64,000 bases of DNA, taken from the NCBI GenBank assembly GCA_021299875.1, contig JAJTEW010000003.1:80531-144530 (forward strand). Direction: 5' to 3'. This document shows, one piece after another, positions 27,365 to 36,214 of the stretch. The notes under the pieces were generated by a model. It saw nothing but the letters and a program-made list of their open reading frames with translations. It did not search any database and had not been told where the DNA came from. The position numbers and the translations under genes were made by a program. The first letter of the stretch is position 1. Every line of letters starts with the position of its first letter. Source of the DNA: Comamonadaceae bacterium (lineage in GTDB: Bacteria > Pseudomonadota > Gammaproteobacteria > Burkholderiales > Burkholderiaceae_C).

Positions 27365-28180
27365 ATGACCCCTCACTTTGGACTGATCATCATTGGCGAC
27401 GAAATCATGTCCGGCAAGCGCCAGGATAAACATTTGCCTAAAGTCATCGAGCTGATGACCGCCCGCGGCTTGAACCTGAACTGGGCTGAATACATCGGCG
27501 ATGACCCCGGTCGCATCACAGCGACCCTTCAGCGGGCCTTCGAATCGAACGACGTGGTCTTCAGCTGCGGCGGTATCGGTGCGACCCCGGACGACCACAC
27601 CCGCCAATGCGCAGGACGGGCGCTGGACATGCCATTGGCATTGCATCCAGAAGCCAAGGCGTTGATTCAAGAGCGCATGCAGGACACCGCCAAAGAGCAG
27701 GGCGTTGCCTATGAGCCCGAGCGAGCCGACAACATCCACCGTCTGAACATGGGTGTGTTTCCGCTAGGGGCGACCATCATCCGCAACCCTTACAACAAAA
27801 TTCCAGGTTTCAGTTGCCAAGGTGCTGCCGGAGGCCGCGTTCATTTTGTGCCCGGTTTTCCTGTCATGGCTTGGCCCATGATCGAAGCGGTGCTGGACAC
27901 CCAGTACAGCGCCCATTTCCGTTTGAATGCTTATGTCGAAAAGTCGGTGATCATCTTGGGTGCGATGGAGGCCACTTTGACCCCGCTGATGGAGGGCATT
28001 GAGGCGGCGCACCCCGAGGTCAAAGTGTTCAGTTTGCCCAGCGTGGACCATCCCCAATGGGGGCGTCACATCGAGTTGGGTGTCAAGGGCGAGCCCGCTG
28101 CGGCCGATCGCGCCTATGTGGACCTGAGGCAAGGCTTGGCGGCTTTTTCTCTGCAATATGGCCCAGAATTGGTGCGTTGA
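27365..28180 (+). CDS. Molybdopterin-binding (MoCF/CinA N-domain) family protein
   Basis: The 271-residue protein has the MoaB/Mog-like fold signature (FGLIIIGDEIMSGKRQD, VVFSCGGIGATPDDHT) of the CinA N-terminal domain, without the C-terminal nicotinamide-nucleotide amidase domain. Homologues are called competence/damage-inducible proteins, but function in stand-alone form is unknown. ATG chosen gives the family-like MTPHFGL start. It lies between the EI24 gene and the glnA control region. Confidence 0.87.
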   Translation: MTPHFGLIIIGDEIMSGKRQDKHLPKVIELMTARGLNLNWAEYIGDDPGRITATLQRAFESNDVVFSCGGIGATPDDHTRQCAGRALDMPLALHPEAKALIQERMQDTAKEQGVAYEPERADNIHRLNMGVFPLGATIIRNPYNKIPGFSCQGAAGGRVHFVPGFPVMAWPMIEAVLDTQYSAHFRLNAYVEKSVIILGAMEATLTPLMEGIEAAHPEVKVFSLPSVDHPQWGRHIELGVKGEPAAADRAYVDLRQGLAAFSLQYGPELVR

Positions 28181-28187
28181 TTGTGTT

Positions 28188-28204
28188 TGCACCAAAATAA
28201 CGCA
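28188..28204 (+). promoter_or_regulatory. NtrC-like binding site, distal
   Basis: TGCACC-N5-AACGCA matches the NtrC dyad TGCACC-N5-GGTGCA in 9 of 12 positions. Its centre is 21 bases (two helical turns) from the proximal site and about 220 bases before the predicted glnA start. Confidence 0.6.
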
Positions 28205-28208
28205 TAAA

Positions 28209-28225
28209 AGCACAAACTTGGTGCA
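28209..28225 (+). promoter_or_regulatory. NtrC-like binding site, proximal
   Basis: AGCACA-N5-GGTGCA matches the NtrC dyad in 10 of 12 positions. With the distal site it forms the paired enhancer expected for cooperative NtrC binding. Confidence 0.65.
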
Positions 28226-28390
28226 TTTCTGGGCATGACCCGTCGGGCTATCGCCTCTTGGGCCCCACTTGTTCGCGCTCTCGGGTGCAAACGGAGTCCA
28301 TGCCCGCGCTTTTTTCTGCAGCGCAAGCCCTGAATTGGACGCGCTCAGGGCACAATCTCAGGCTGTTCGGGTGTGCGCATAGGGCCGAGT

Positions 28391-28406
28391 TGGCACAAAA
28401 ACTGCA
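28391..28406 (+). promoter_or_regulatory. Sigma54 promoter of glnA
   Basis: TGGCAC-N5-CTGCA fits the -24/-12 consensus TGGCAC-N5-TTGCA except one base, with GG and GC separated by the obligatory 10 bases. Transcription would begin near 28417, about 38 bases before the glnA ATG. ntrB and ntrC, which would activate it, lie just downstream. Confidence 0.8.
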
Positions 28407-28454
28407 ACACTTGTGAGCAAGCTTTTTTAATCCCTTTCCATTCAGGAGAATTTG

Positions 28455-29870
28455 ATGGCCAAGACCGTCGCAGACGTGATGAACATGGTGAAAGAGAACG
28501 AAGTCAAGTTCGTTGACTTCCGCTTCACCGATACCCGTGGCAAATGGCAGCACATCACTGCGCCCGTGTCGCAGTTTGACGAAAGCAAGTTCGAAGACGG
28601 TCAAGCGTTTGACGGCTCTTCGATCGCGGGCTGGAAAGGCATTGAAGCTTCGGACATGTTGTTGATCCCTGACCCCAACAGCGCCATCATCGACCCTTTC
28701 TTCGAAGAAGTGACCTTGGTGTTGATCTGCGACGTGATCGAACCTACCGACGGCAAGGCCTATGAGCGTGACCCACGTTCCATTGCCAAGCGCGCTGAGA
28801 CTTACCTCAAGCAATCGGGTCTGGGCGACACCGCCTACTTTGGTCCTGAGCCAGAATTTTTCTTGTTTGACGAAGTGCGTTGGAGCACCGAGCCCAACAA
28901 CACGTTCTACGCCATCGACGAAGCCGAAGCCCCGTGGAACAGCGGCACCAAGATGGACGGCGGCAACAAAGGCCACCGCAACCGAGTCAAAGGGGGCTAC
29001 TTCCCCGTGCCTCCCGTCGACAGCACCCACGACATGCGCAGCGAAATGTCGCTGATCTTGGAATCCGTGGGCATCCCGGTTGAAGTGCACCACCACGAAG
29101 TGGCCGGCGCGGGCCAGTGCGAAATTGGCACCCGTTTCTCCACCTTGGTCGAGCGCGCTGACTGGACGCTGCTGCAAAAGTACGTGATCCACAACGTGGC
29201 CAATGCTTACGGCAAAACCGCCACCTTCATGCCCAAGCCTTATGCGGGCGACAACGGCTCCGGCATGCACGTGCACCAGTCCATCTGGAAAGACGGCAAG
29301 AACCTGTTCGCAGGCAATGGCTACGCCGGTTTGTCTGAATTCGCGTTGTTCTACATCGGCGGCATCATCAAGCACGCCCGCGCCCTGAACGCGATCACCA
29401 ACCCCGGCACCAACAGCTACAAGCGTCTGGTTCCTCACTACGAAGCCCCGGTCAAATTGGCTTACTCGGCCAAAAACCGTTCGGCATCGATCCGCATTCC
29501 CAACGTGGCCAGCGACAAGGGTCGCCGCGTGGAAGCCCGCTTCCCCGATCCATTGTGCAACCCTTACCTGGGCTTTGCGGCCTTGTTGATGGCGGGCTTG
29601 GACGGCGTGGAAAACAAGATCCACCCCGGCGAGGCCGCGACCAAAGACTTGTACCACCTGCCACCAGAAGAGGACAAGTTGGTGCCCACAGTTTGCTCCA
29701 GCTTGGACCAGGCTGTGGATGCCCTCAACGCCGACCGCGCCTTCTTGACCAAAGGTGGCGTTTTCACGGATGCTTGGATCGACGCTTACATCGACTTGAA
29801 GATGCAAGAAGTCAACCGCAGCCGCGTGGAAGTGTCGCCAGTTGAGTACGACATGTACTATTCGCTCTGA
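28455..29870 (+). CDS. glnA: Glutamine synthetase type I
   Basis: The 471-residue enzyme condenses ammonia and glutamate with ATP, the main ammonium-assimilation step. Seen: [17 protein letters not shown] substrate loop ([13 protein letters not shown]), [18 protein letters not shown], and the adenylylation site [10 protein letters not shown] with Tyr400, so it is the GSI-beta type controlled by covalent adenylylation. AGGAGA precedes the ATG. Transcription is predicted from a sigma54 promoter with NtrC-like sites upstream, and a strong terminator follows, so glnA is largely separate from ntrBC. Confidence 0.98.
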   Translation: MAKTVADVMNMVKENEVKFVDFRFTDTRGKWQHITAPVSQFDESKFEDGQAFDGSSIAGWKGIEASDMLLIPDPNSAIIDPFFEEVTLVLICDVIEPTDGKAYERDPRSIAKRAETYLKQSGLGDTAYFGPEPEFFLFDEVRWSTEPNNTFYAIDEAEAPWNSGTKMDGGNKGHRNRVKGGYFPVPPVDSTHDMRSEMSLILESVGIPVEVHHHEVAGAGQCEIGTRFSTLVERADWTLLQKYVIHNVANAYGKTATFMPKPYAGDNGSGMHVHQSIWKDGKNLFAGNGYAGLSEFALFYIGGIIKHARALNAITNPGTNSYKRLVPHYEAPVKLAYSAKNRSASIRIPNVASDKGRRVEARFPDPLCNPYLGFAALLMAGLDGVENKIHPGEAATKDLYHLPPEEDKLVPTVCSSLDQAVDALNADRAFLTKGGVFTDAWIDAYIDLKMQEVNRSRVEVSPVEYDMYYSL

Positions 29871-29912
29871 TGGGGAAATGTGCTTTTGCACGTCCCGTGC
29901 AATAGGCGCAAA

Positions 29913-29937
29913 GGACGGCTTCGGCCGTCCTTTTTTT
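29913..29937 (+). terminator. Intrinsic terminator after glnA
   Basis: GGACGGC-TTCG-GCCGTCC is a perfect 7-bp stem closed by an extra-stable UUCG loop and followed by seven T. Confidence 0.93.
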
Positions 29938-29991
29938 CTGGTTCAATGTGGTTTTGATGGTGGCACTGCCCGTTCGCACCGGAGTCCGTTC

Positions 29992-30549
29992 ATGCACAAG
30001 CTTCGACGTCTTCATCCCGTTTTCAACATGTCCCAGCTGATGGCTCTGGGCTTCGGTGTGTCTGCTGCCATCAGCACCTGTGCGTGGGCTCAAGAGGCGA
30101 TTTACCGTTGCGGTCACGAATACACCAATGCCCCCCGTGATGTTCGCCAATGCGAACGCATGGCGGCACAGGCCGTGACGGTCATCACCGGAACGAGGCC
30201 TTCTCCCCCTCGCGCAGTTGCCGCCGCGCCCAGCACCGCTGCCACTGAAGTGCGCACCAGCCCGGAGACCGCCCGTTCTGCACAACCACAACAAGCCGAG
30301 CGTGACCTGCACGCCCGCACCATTGTGGGACAGGAATTGGACAAAGCGCGCCAGCAACTCACCCTCTTGGTGCAGGAGTACAACGATGGGGAGCCGGTCA
30401 AATGGGCCTCTGAGAGCCGGCACCACCAAAGGTACCTGGACCGCGTGACTGCACTCAAGGCATCGATTGAGCGCACGCAGCGCGACATTGACAGTTTGCA
30501 ACGTGAGCTTGACCGCCGTCCCGTGGTGGCCAGCACCCGCGCGCCATGA
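29992..30549 (+). CDS. Exported coiled-coil protein coupled to ntrB
   Basis: The 185-residue product has an N-terminal signal (MALGFGVSAAISTCAWAQ) and then a short Cys-containing domain, AIYRCGHEYTNAP with RQCERM, resembling DUF4124. A Pro/Ala linker and a C-terminal coiled coil (about residues 110-175, rich in Gln, Arg and Glu) follow. The start has GGAG seven bases before it. Its stop overlaps the ntrB start in ATGA, so translation is coupled. I do not recognise a function; a periplasmic protein tied to the nitrogen kinase NtrB, which lacks membrane helices here, is unexpected. Confidence 0.8.
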   Translation: MHKLRRLHPVFNMSQLMALGFGVSAAISTCAWAQEAIYRCGHEYTNAPRDVRQCERMAAQAVTVITGTRPSPPRAVAAAPSTAATEVRTSPETARSAQPQQAERDLHARTIVGQELDKARQQLTLLVQEYNDGEPVKWASESRHHQRYLDRVTALKASIERTQRDIDSLQRELDRRPVVASTRAP

Positions 30550-31607
30550 ATAAAACTGCTCGTTTTATGGCCTTTGACTTGTTGGCCACCCCTGTGGCGG
30601 TGATGCAAGGCCAAGGGCAGATCCGTTTTGTCAATGCGGCCTTGGAAGACGCTTTGGGCATGTCACGCCGTACGCTGTACGACATGCACCTGCCTGATTT
30701 TTTTGTGGATCCCCAGCCGCTTGTGTCCGCTTTGGTGGGGGCTCAGTCGAATGAGTTTGCGGCCTTGCGTTACGAGGCTCAGTTGCGGCGTTTGAACCAC
30801 GAAGACTCTTGGCCCGTGCACGTGATCGTGGCCCCCACGGATGAGCCCGATGAGGTGATCGTGGAGTTGCTGCCCGTTGAGCAGCAAACACGGCAAGAAC
30901 GCGAGGAGCGGCTGCTGGACCAGGCTCAGGCCAACAAAGAGCTGATCCGCAATTTGGCCCACGAGATCAAAAACCCGCTGGGGGGTATTCGGGGGTCGGC
31001 CCAATTGCTGGAGATGGAGCTGGACAACAAGGAGTTGACGGAGTACACCCAGGTGATCATCCACGAGGCCGATCGCCTGCAAACCCTGGTGGACCGCTTG
31101 CTGGCGCCTCACCGCAGGCCACATGTCGTTGGTGATGTGAATATCCACGAAGTGTGCGAGCGTGTGCGTGCCCTGATACTGGCCGAGTTTCCCCGTGGAC
31201 TGAAGGTGGTGCGCGACTACGACATCTCGATTCCAGAGTTTCGCGGTGACCGTGAGCAGCTGATTCAAGCGGTGCTCAACATCGCACACAACGCAGCGCA
31301 GGCACTGCAAGAGCGCATGCTGACCGGTGATGGCCAGATCACCCTGCGCACCCGAATTTTGCGACAAGTCACTTTTGGCAAGCAGCGTTACCGCCTGGCA
31401 TTGGAATTGCATGTGATGGACAACGGGCCTGGTGTTCCAGACTCGATCAAGGACCGCATTTTCTTCCCGTTGATTTCGGGGCGAGAAGGTGGATCTGGCC
31501 TGGGGCTGACGTTGGCGCAAACTTTTGTGCAACAGCACCACGGCATGATCGAGTGTGACAGCGAGCCCGGCCGGACGGATTTCAAAATTTTGATCCCGTT
31601 GCCCTGA
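30546..31607 (+). CDS. glnL: Nitrogen regulation sensor kinase NtrB (GlnL)
   Basis: The 353-residue soluble kinase has an N-terminal PAS domain (TPVAVMQGQGQIRFVN), the H-box NLAHEIKNPLGGIRGSAQLL with His139 (the same position as in enteric NtrB), and the ATPase boxes HNAAQAL, VMDNGPGVP and EGGSGLGLTLA. It phosphorylates NtrC under nitrogen limitation and is gated by PII. ATGA overlap with the upstream gene and a 36-base gap to ntrC indicate an operon. Confidence 0.96.
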   Translation: MNKTARFMAFDLLATPVAVMQGQGQIRFVNAALEDALGMSRRTLYDMHLPDFFVDPQPLVSALVGAQSNEFAALRYEAQLRRLNHEDSWPVHVIVAPTDEPDEVIVELLPVEQQTRQEREERLLDQAQANKELIRNLAHEIKNPLGGIRGSAQLLEMELDNKELTEYTQVIIHEADRLQTLVDRLLAPHRRPHVVGDVNIHEVCERVRALILAEFPRGLKVVRDYDISIPEFRGDREQLIQAVLNIAHNAAQALQERMLTGDGQITLRTRILRQVTFGKQRYRLALELHVMDNGPGVPDSIKDRIFFPLISGREGGSGLGLTLAQTFVQQHHGMIECDSEPGRTDFKILIPLP

Positions 31608-31643
31608 AAGCACATGCCTGTGAACACTGAAAGCGTGACGTTG

Positions 31644-33146
31644 ATGAAGCCGATCTGGATCGTAGACGATGACCAATCCATTCGCTTTGTGCTTGAAAAA
31701 GCACTGTTGCGCGAGGGACTGCCCACCCGCAGTTTTACCAACCCGCGAGAGGTGATGAAAGCCTTGGAGGCAGAAAGCGAAGGGCCTCAGGTGTTGGTCA
31801 GTGACATCCGCATGCCGGGTGGTTCGGGCCTGGATTTGCTTGCCGCCATCAAGCAGCGCATGCCCGGCTTGCCGGTCATCATCATGACCGCGTTCTCCGA
31901 TCTGGACAGCGCCGTGTCGGCTTTCTCCAGTGGCGCGTTTGAGTACCTGCCCAAGCCGTTTGATTTGCCCAAGGCGGTCGAGCTGATTCGCCGCGCCGTA
32001 GGCGAGAGCCAACGCGAAGATGTGACCGAAGAAAAGATGACCGACGCGCCCGAGATGCTGGGCCAAGCGCCCGCCATGCAGGATGTGTTCCGAGGCATCG
32101 GCCGTTTGGCGCAAAGCCATGTCACGGTGCTCATCACCGGCGAGTCGGGTTCGGGCAAAGAGCTGGTGGCGCATGCGCTGCACAAACACTCGCCGCGGGC
32201 CAACCAACCTTTTGTGGCCATCAACACAGCTGCCATCCCCAAAGACTTGCTGGAGAGTGAACTTTTTGGCCATGAGCGTGGCGCGTTCACAGGTGCGCAA
32301 GCTTCGCGCCGAGGGCGTTTCGAGCAGGCCGATGGCGGCACACTGTTTCTGGACGAAATCGGCGATATGCCTTTTGACCTGCAAACCCGTTTGCTGCGCG
32401 TCTTGTCCGACGGCAACTTCTACCGCGTGGGCGGACACAGTGCGGTCAAGGCCAATGTGCGTGTGATCGCCGCCACCCACCAAGACCTGGAGCAGCGCGT
32501 CAAAGAAGGGGTCTTTCGCGAAGACCTGTACCACCGCCTCAATGTCATTCGCCTGCGTTTACCCGCACTGCGTGAGCGGCGCGAAGACGTGCCTGCTCTG
32601 GCGCGCTACTTCTTGCAGCGCAGTGCACAGCAGTTGGGCGTGGAGCCCAAACGCATGGACGATGCTGCGCTGGAGCGTCTGAGTCACTTTCAGTTTCCCG
32701 GCAATGTGCGCCAGTTAGAAAACATTTGCCATTGGCTGACTGTGATGGCGCCCTCGCAGCTCATCGAAGTCAAGGATTTGCCACCTGAAGTTTTGGAGGC
32801 GGGACCTGTGCCGGGTTCGCCAGCGCGTTTGTCTGTGGCCGGGCCCGGTGAAGTTGAGGGGATGGCGCCTTCGGATGCCCTGGCCCATCCAGGTGCCATT
32901 GATTTCGGCGGGGCCAGCAGGGGCGGGGCTTTTTGGGACGCAGGTCTGGAACAAGAGGCCTTGGCCCTGTTGAATGCAGGCCGCACCGATGTGTGGGATG
33001 TGTTGACCCGGCGTTTCGAGACCAGTTTGATTCAGGCGGCTTTGGCCACCACACGGGGTCGACGGATTGAAGCGGCCCAAAAGCTGGGCATCGGCCGCAA
33101 CACCATCACCCGCAAAATTCAGGAACTCGGTATCGACGAGGCCTGA
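31644..33146 (+). CDS. glnG: Nitrogen regulator NtrC (GlnG), sigma54 activator
   Basis: The receiver domain (MKPIWIVDDDQSIRF) has the acceptor Asp exactly at residue 54 (SDIRMPGG) if the ATG at 31644 is used, which supports this start over one 30 bases upstream. The AAA+ domain has Walker A GESGSGKE and the sigma54-contacting GAFTGA. The C-terminal Fis-type helix-turn-helix is AAQKLGIGRNTITRKIQEL. At 500 residues it is slightly long, owing to a Gly/Pro-rich linker before the DNA-binding domain. It should activate the glnA sigma54 promoter nearby. Confidence 0.96.
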   Translation: MKPIWIVDDDQSIRFVLEKALLREGLPTRSFTNPREVMKALEAESEGPQVLVSDIRMPGGSGLDLLAAIKQRMPGLPVIIMTAFSDLDSAVSAFSSGAFEYLPKPFDLPKAVELIRRAVGESQREDVTEEKMTDAPEMLGQAPAMQDVFRGIGRLAQSHVTVLITGESGSGKELVAHALHKHSPRANQPFVAINTAAIPKDLLESELFGHERGAFTGAQASRRGRFEQADGGTLFLDEIGDMPFDLQTRLLRVLSDGNFYRVGGHSAVKANVRVIAATHQDLEQRVKEGVFREDLYHRLNVIRLRLPALRERREDVPALARYFLQRSAQQLGVEPKRMDDAALERLSHFQFPGNVRQLENICHWLTVMAPSQLIEVKDLPPEVLEAGPVPGSPARLSVAGPGEVEGMAPSDALAHPGAIDFGGASRGGAFWDAGLEQEALALLNAGRTDVWDVLTRRFETSLIQAALATTRGRRIEAAQKLGIGRNTITRKIQELGIDEA

Positions 33147-33178
33147 CGGTTGAACGGCCCACGGGCCATTGCACCTGT

Positions 33179-33469
33179 TCAGGCGAACGGGTCTTGCAAC
33201 ACCACATCGCCCAGGGGCTTGGCCACACAAGGCAGCACGCAGCCCTCGGCTTTTTCCTCGGCCGTGAGACCGGGCCACGCCATGTCGTAGTGCACCTGGC
33301 CCGAGACCAGTTGGCCCATGCAGGTTCGACAAGTGCCCGATCGGCAGGAGCTGGGCCATTGCAGGCCGCCTTGTTCCAGAGAATCGAGCAAACTTTGTGT
33401 TTTCCAGGCGTCAAAGTGGCCCCCGTCAGGGGCGATGCGGGCATTAAAAAAAGGGATTTCAAAGGACAT
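33179..33469 (-). CDS. Plant-type [2Fe-2S] ferredoxin
   Basis: The 96-residue protein has the cluster motif CRSGTCRTC (C-x4-C-x2-C) and a fourth Cys in VLPCVAKP. Such stand-alone ferredoxins pass electrons to oxygenases or other redox enzymes; no partner enzyme is adjacent. It is convergent with ntrC and divergent from the DMT transporter. Confidence 0.92.
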   Translation of the reverse strand: MSFEIPFFNARIAPDGGHFDAWKTQSLLDSLEQGGLQWPSSCRSGTCRTCMGQLVSGQVHYDMAWPGLTAEEKAEGCVLPCVAKPLGDVVLQDPFA

Positions 33470-33608
33470 GGTTCGCGAGTGTAGCGGTCTTGGTTCATGG
33501 CACTGCGCTCAAGGCGCTTGGGTTGGCTGGATGTTCGCGCTGGGCATGTGCGACAGATGTTGGCGGTCTGCTGTGCCAAGATCAATCCGTTCAGATTTGG
33601 AAGACCCT

Positions 33609-34508
33609 GTGACCAAGCCACCGCACCGCCCAGCACCATCTGCCCAAGCCCGTTGGTGGGGGTCCGGCATCGCCTTTGCCGTTCTGGCCATGGCCAGTTT
33701 GAGCTTCAGCGATGCCACCAGCCAATGGGTTTTGCTCAGCGTCTCGCCCGTGATGGTGCTGTGGTTTCGCTACGCGGTGCAGGCGCTGGGCACCACCCTG
33801 GTGTTGGGCCCGCTGCGGGGGCGAGCCATGTGGCGTGCGCACAGCCTGCGCTGGCAGTTGCTGCGCGGCTTGCTCATGGTCTCGTGCAGCTTGTTGGCCT
33901 TTTACTGCTTGCAGCGCATGCCGGTGGCCGAGTTCACCGCCACCGTCATGCTCACGCCACTGGTGCTCACAGCCTTGGCCCGCTTTGTCATGAAGGAGCA
34001 GGTCTCGCCGTTGCGCTGGCTCATGGTCTTGGGCGGGTTGATGGGGGCCATGCTGGTCATCCGTCCGGGTGGGCAGGTCGACAGCTCGGTGGGCTGGATG
34101 GCGCTCACGGTGGTGTTGACTTACGCGGTGTTTCAAGCCGTGACCAGCCACATGACGCGCACCGAAGACCCGGCTGTGATGCAGCTGTACACCGGCTGGG
34201 TGGGGTGGGCCGTGAGCACCCTGCTGGTGCTCAACGCCTGGGTCACACCGCAAAGTGGGCAGGAATGGGTGCTGCTGCTGTTGGTGGGCCTGGCGGCCAC
34301 GCTGGGCCAATACCTGTTGATCGTGGCTTTTTCCAAAGCGCCGGCATCGGTGGTTTCGCCTTTCTTGTACACCGGGGTGGGTTTTTCCACCTTATTGGGC
34401 TGGTGGTTGTTTGACCACATACCCGACGCTTTGGCCCTCACGGGCATGGGCTTGGTGGTGTTGTGCGGCGTCGTGTCGGGTCGCACTCAGGGCGCCCGAA
34501 AACCCTGA
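33609..34508 (+). CDS. EamA/DMT-family transporter
   Basis: Ten hydrophobic segments arranged as two EamA repeats are visible, with the family pattern LLAFYCLQRMPVAEFTA and FSKAPASVVSPFLYTG. The GTG start has GGAAGA seven bases before it and gives 299 residues; longer frames add a non-homologous Cys/Trp-rich leader. Members export or import amino acids, nucleosides or other metabolites; the substrate is unknown. It ends four bases from the convergent RluA gene. Confidence 0.88.
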   Translation: MTKPPHRPAPSAQARWWGSGIAFAVLAMASLSFSDATSQWVLLSVSPVMVLWFRYAVQALGTTLVLGPLRGRAMWRAHSLRWQLLRGLLMVSCSLLAFYCLQRMPVAEFTATVMLTPLVLTALARFVMKEQVSPLRWLMVLGGLMGAMLVIRPGGQVDSSVGWMALTVVLTYAVFQAVTSHMTRTEDPAVMQLYTGWVGWAVSTLLVLNAWVTPQSGQEWVLLLLVGLAATLGQYLLIVAFSKAPASVVSPFLYTGVGFSTLLGWWLFDHIPDALALTGMGLVVLCGVVSGRTQGARKP

Positions 34509-34512
34509 TCAA

Positions 34513-35190
34513 TCAAAGCTGAGGTGAGATGAACGGTGCCGTGGCAGACCACCGCACTGGGGTCTTGAATGCCAGAGCTTGTTCGGTAAATGGGTGCACA
34601 AAGGCCAGTTCTTGTGCGTGCAGCAGCAAGCGCGGGCTCAGCACCTTGATGTCTGGCGGTGCGTACAGCGAGTCGCCCAGCATCGGGTGGCCAATGCTTT
34701 GCAGGTGCACGCGCAACTGGTGGGTGCGGCCTGTCACGGGTTCGAGCTCGATCAGGCTGGCGCTGTCGCTGGTTTGCAGGGCACGCCAGCGGCTGCGGCT
34801 GGCTTTGCCGTCAGGGTGAATGATGTGCAGCGGGCGACGTTCCCAGTCGAGCAGGATCGGGCCGTCGATGGTGCGCCAGCCGTCGTCGTCCGTCTCCACG
34901 GCAGATTGTGTTTGCGCGGGCTGACCTGTCACCACCGCCAGGTAGCGTTTTTTGACCTGACGGGTTTCAAACAGCTTGCTCAGACGGCGTTGGGCCTCAA
35001 TGCCCCGGGCCATGAGCAGCAAGCCCGAGGTGTCCTGGTCCAGGCGGTGCACGATGAGCGCGTCTGGGTAGCGGCCCTGCACCCGCTTGGACAGGCAGTC
35101 TTGTTTGTCTGGGCCGCGTCCAGGCACAGACAGCAAGCCGCTGGGTTTTTCCAGCACCAGCAGGTGCTCGTCTTCGTGGATCGGGGTCAT
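34513..35190 (-). CDS. rluA: RluA-type rRNA/tRNA pseudouridine synthase
   Basis: The 225-residue protein begins TPIHEDEHLLVLEKPSGLLS, has no S4 domain, and carries the catalytic motif IVHRLDQDTSGLLLMAR and the C-terminal GRTHQLRVHLQSIGHP. Size and lack of S4 fit RluA, which modifies 23S rRNA U746 and tRNA U32. The much longer open frame upstream runs through the neighbouring small gene and is not domain-like. Confidence 0.88.
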   Translation of the reverse strand: MTPIHEDEHLLVLEKPSGLLSVPGRGPDKQDCLSKRVQGRYPDALIVHRLDQDTSGLLLMARGIEAQRRLSKLFETRQVKKRYLAVVTGQPAQTQSAVETDDDGWRTIDGPILLDWERRPLHIIHPDGKASRSRWRALQTSDSASLIELEPVTGRTHQLRVHLQSIGHPMLGDSLYAPPDIKVLSPRLLLHAQELAFVHPFTEQALAFKTPVRWSATAPFISPQL

Positions 35191-35230
35191 GCGGGGCAGG
35201 TCAGGCGAGCAGGGCGCTTGACCTGAAAAA

Positions 35231-35371
35231 TCACTTGTCTTTGACTTTGCCGCGGGGGGCCACAAAGGTGGATGGGGCCATCGGGCGGTCGGAGGTGAAG
35301 GTCTTGGGGGGCGCGGTGTCCTTCTTTGGCTTCTTGGCCATTTTGTTGCTGCGTTGTTCGCCTTTGGCCAT
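35231..35371 (-). CDS. Small highly basic conserved-type protein (46 residues)
   Basis: The product starts MAKGEQRSNKMAKKPKKD and is about one quarter Lys plus Arg, with Pro/Thr-rich remainder ending RGKVKDK. An AAGGA ribosome site lies seven bases before the ATG. Short proteins with the start (M)xKGQxRSNKExKKPKK occur across proteobacteria, but their role is not known; the charge suggests nucleic acid or ribosome contact. It is upstream of rluA on the same strand with 40 bases between. Confidence 0.75.
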   Translation of the reverse strand: MAKGEQRSNKMAKKPKKDTAPPKTFTSDRPMAPSTFVAPRGKVKDK

Positions 35372-35420
35372 GGTGTTTCCTTGGGTTGCATCCCGACTTG
35401 GGAAGCTTGGATGTTAAAGC

Positions 35421-35447
35421 ACAAAGCCGCAGAATCTGCGGCTTTGT
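35421..35447 (-). terminator. 12-bp perfect stem-loop downstream of nitroreductase gene
   Basis: ACAAAGCCGCAG and CTGCGGCTTTGT pair perfectly around a 3-base loop. On the minus strand the T-tract after it is weak, but with the neighbouring stem it probably ends the nitroreductase transcript. Confidence 0.6.
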
Positions 35448-35461
35448 GGCGGAGTCAAGCC

Positions 35462-35480
35462 TGCCCGCCATGGGCGGGCA
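35462..35480 (-). terminator. GC-rich stem-loop right after nitroreductase stop
   Basis: TGCCCGCC and GGCGGGCA form an 8-bp stem just past the nitroreductase stop codon. It has no T-run and lies in tandem with the stem at 35421-35447. Confidence 0.5.
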
Positions 35481-35486
35481 CGGTCA

Positions 35487-36125
35487 TTATTTGACTTCGG
35501 TCACGAACTGCGCGGTGGGGCGTCGCACTTTTTTCAGGTTGGCCAACCAGTCGCCTTCGGCCGCGCGGTAGCCCAGGGGCACGATGACCACGCTGCGCAG
35601 GCCGCGAGCGCTCAGGCCCAAAATTTCGTCCACGGCTTTCGGGTCAAATCCCTCCATCGGGGTGGCGTCGACTTCTTCAAAAGCCGCAGCGATCAGGGCT
35701 GCCCCCAAGCCGATGTAGGCTTGGCGCGCGGCGTGTTGGTAGTTCACTTCCGGGGTGCGCTCAGGGTAGTTCTTGAGCAGCATCTGGCGGTAGTTTTCCC
35801 AGCCTTCGTTGGTGCCGCCGCGCTGGGCGTTGGTCAGGTCAAACATCATGTTGATGCGCTCGGCCGTGTAGTTGTCCCAAGCGGCAAACACCAGCAGGTG
35901 CGATCCGTCGGTGATCTGGGCCTGGCCCCAGGCCTTGGGCTTGATTTGCTCGCGCACAGCAGGGTTGGTCACCAAGATGATTTCAAACGGCTGCAGACCG
36001 CTGGAAGTGGGTGCCAGGCGGGCGGCTTCGATGATGCGGTCGACCTTGTCTTGGGGCACCACTTTCGCCGGGTCCATTTTTTTGCAGGCGTAGCGCCATT
36101 CGAGTTTGTTCAGCAAGTCAGACAT
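35487..36125 (-). CDS. NfsB-like nitroreductase family NAD(P)H oxidoreductase
   Basis: From the ATG after AAGGGA the product has 212 residues. Nitroreductase-fold features: FMN-binding start LEWRYACKKMDP, AARLAPTSSGLQPFEIILV, and the C-terminal VIVPLGYRAAEGDWL. Family members reduce nitroaromatics, quinones or flavins using FMN. The longer frame upstream overlaps the rluE gene and is discarded. Physiological substrate unknown. Confidence 0.9.
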   Translation of the reverse strand: MSDLLNKLEWRYACKKMDPAKVVPQDKVDRIIEAARLAPTSSGLQPFEIILVTNPAVREQIKPKAWGQAQITDGSHLLVFAAWDNYTAERINMMFDLTNAQRGGTNEGWENYRQMLLKNYPERTPEVNYQHAARQAYIGLGAALIAAAFEEVDATPMEGFDPKAVDEILGLSARGLRSVVIVPLGYRAAEGDWLANLKKVRRPTAQFVTEVK

Positions 36126-36214
36126 GGGGGTTCCCTTGGGGGTTAAAAGATGCGCGATTGTGCAGGAAGACGCCGGCTCCAGGTGTTGCGTTGGCGCAAG
36201 CCAATGCCCCGGAC

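Noticed and set aside
28248..29891. 547-codon open frame antisense to glnA
   Set aside because: Shadow of the strongly biased glnA codons; the protein has no family features and glnA is certain.
30663..32534. 623-codon open frame antisense to ntrB and ntrC
   Set aside because: Spans two certain genes; composition (His, Gln, Leu rich) is typical of an antisense shadow in GC-rich DNA.
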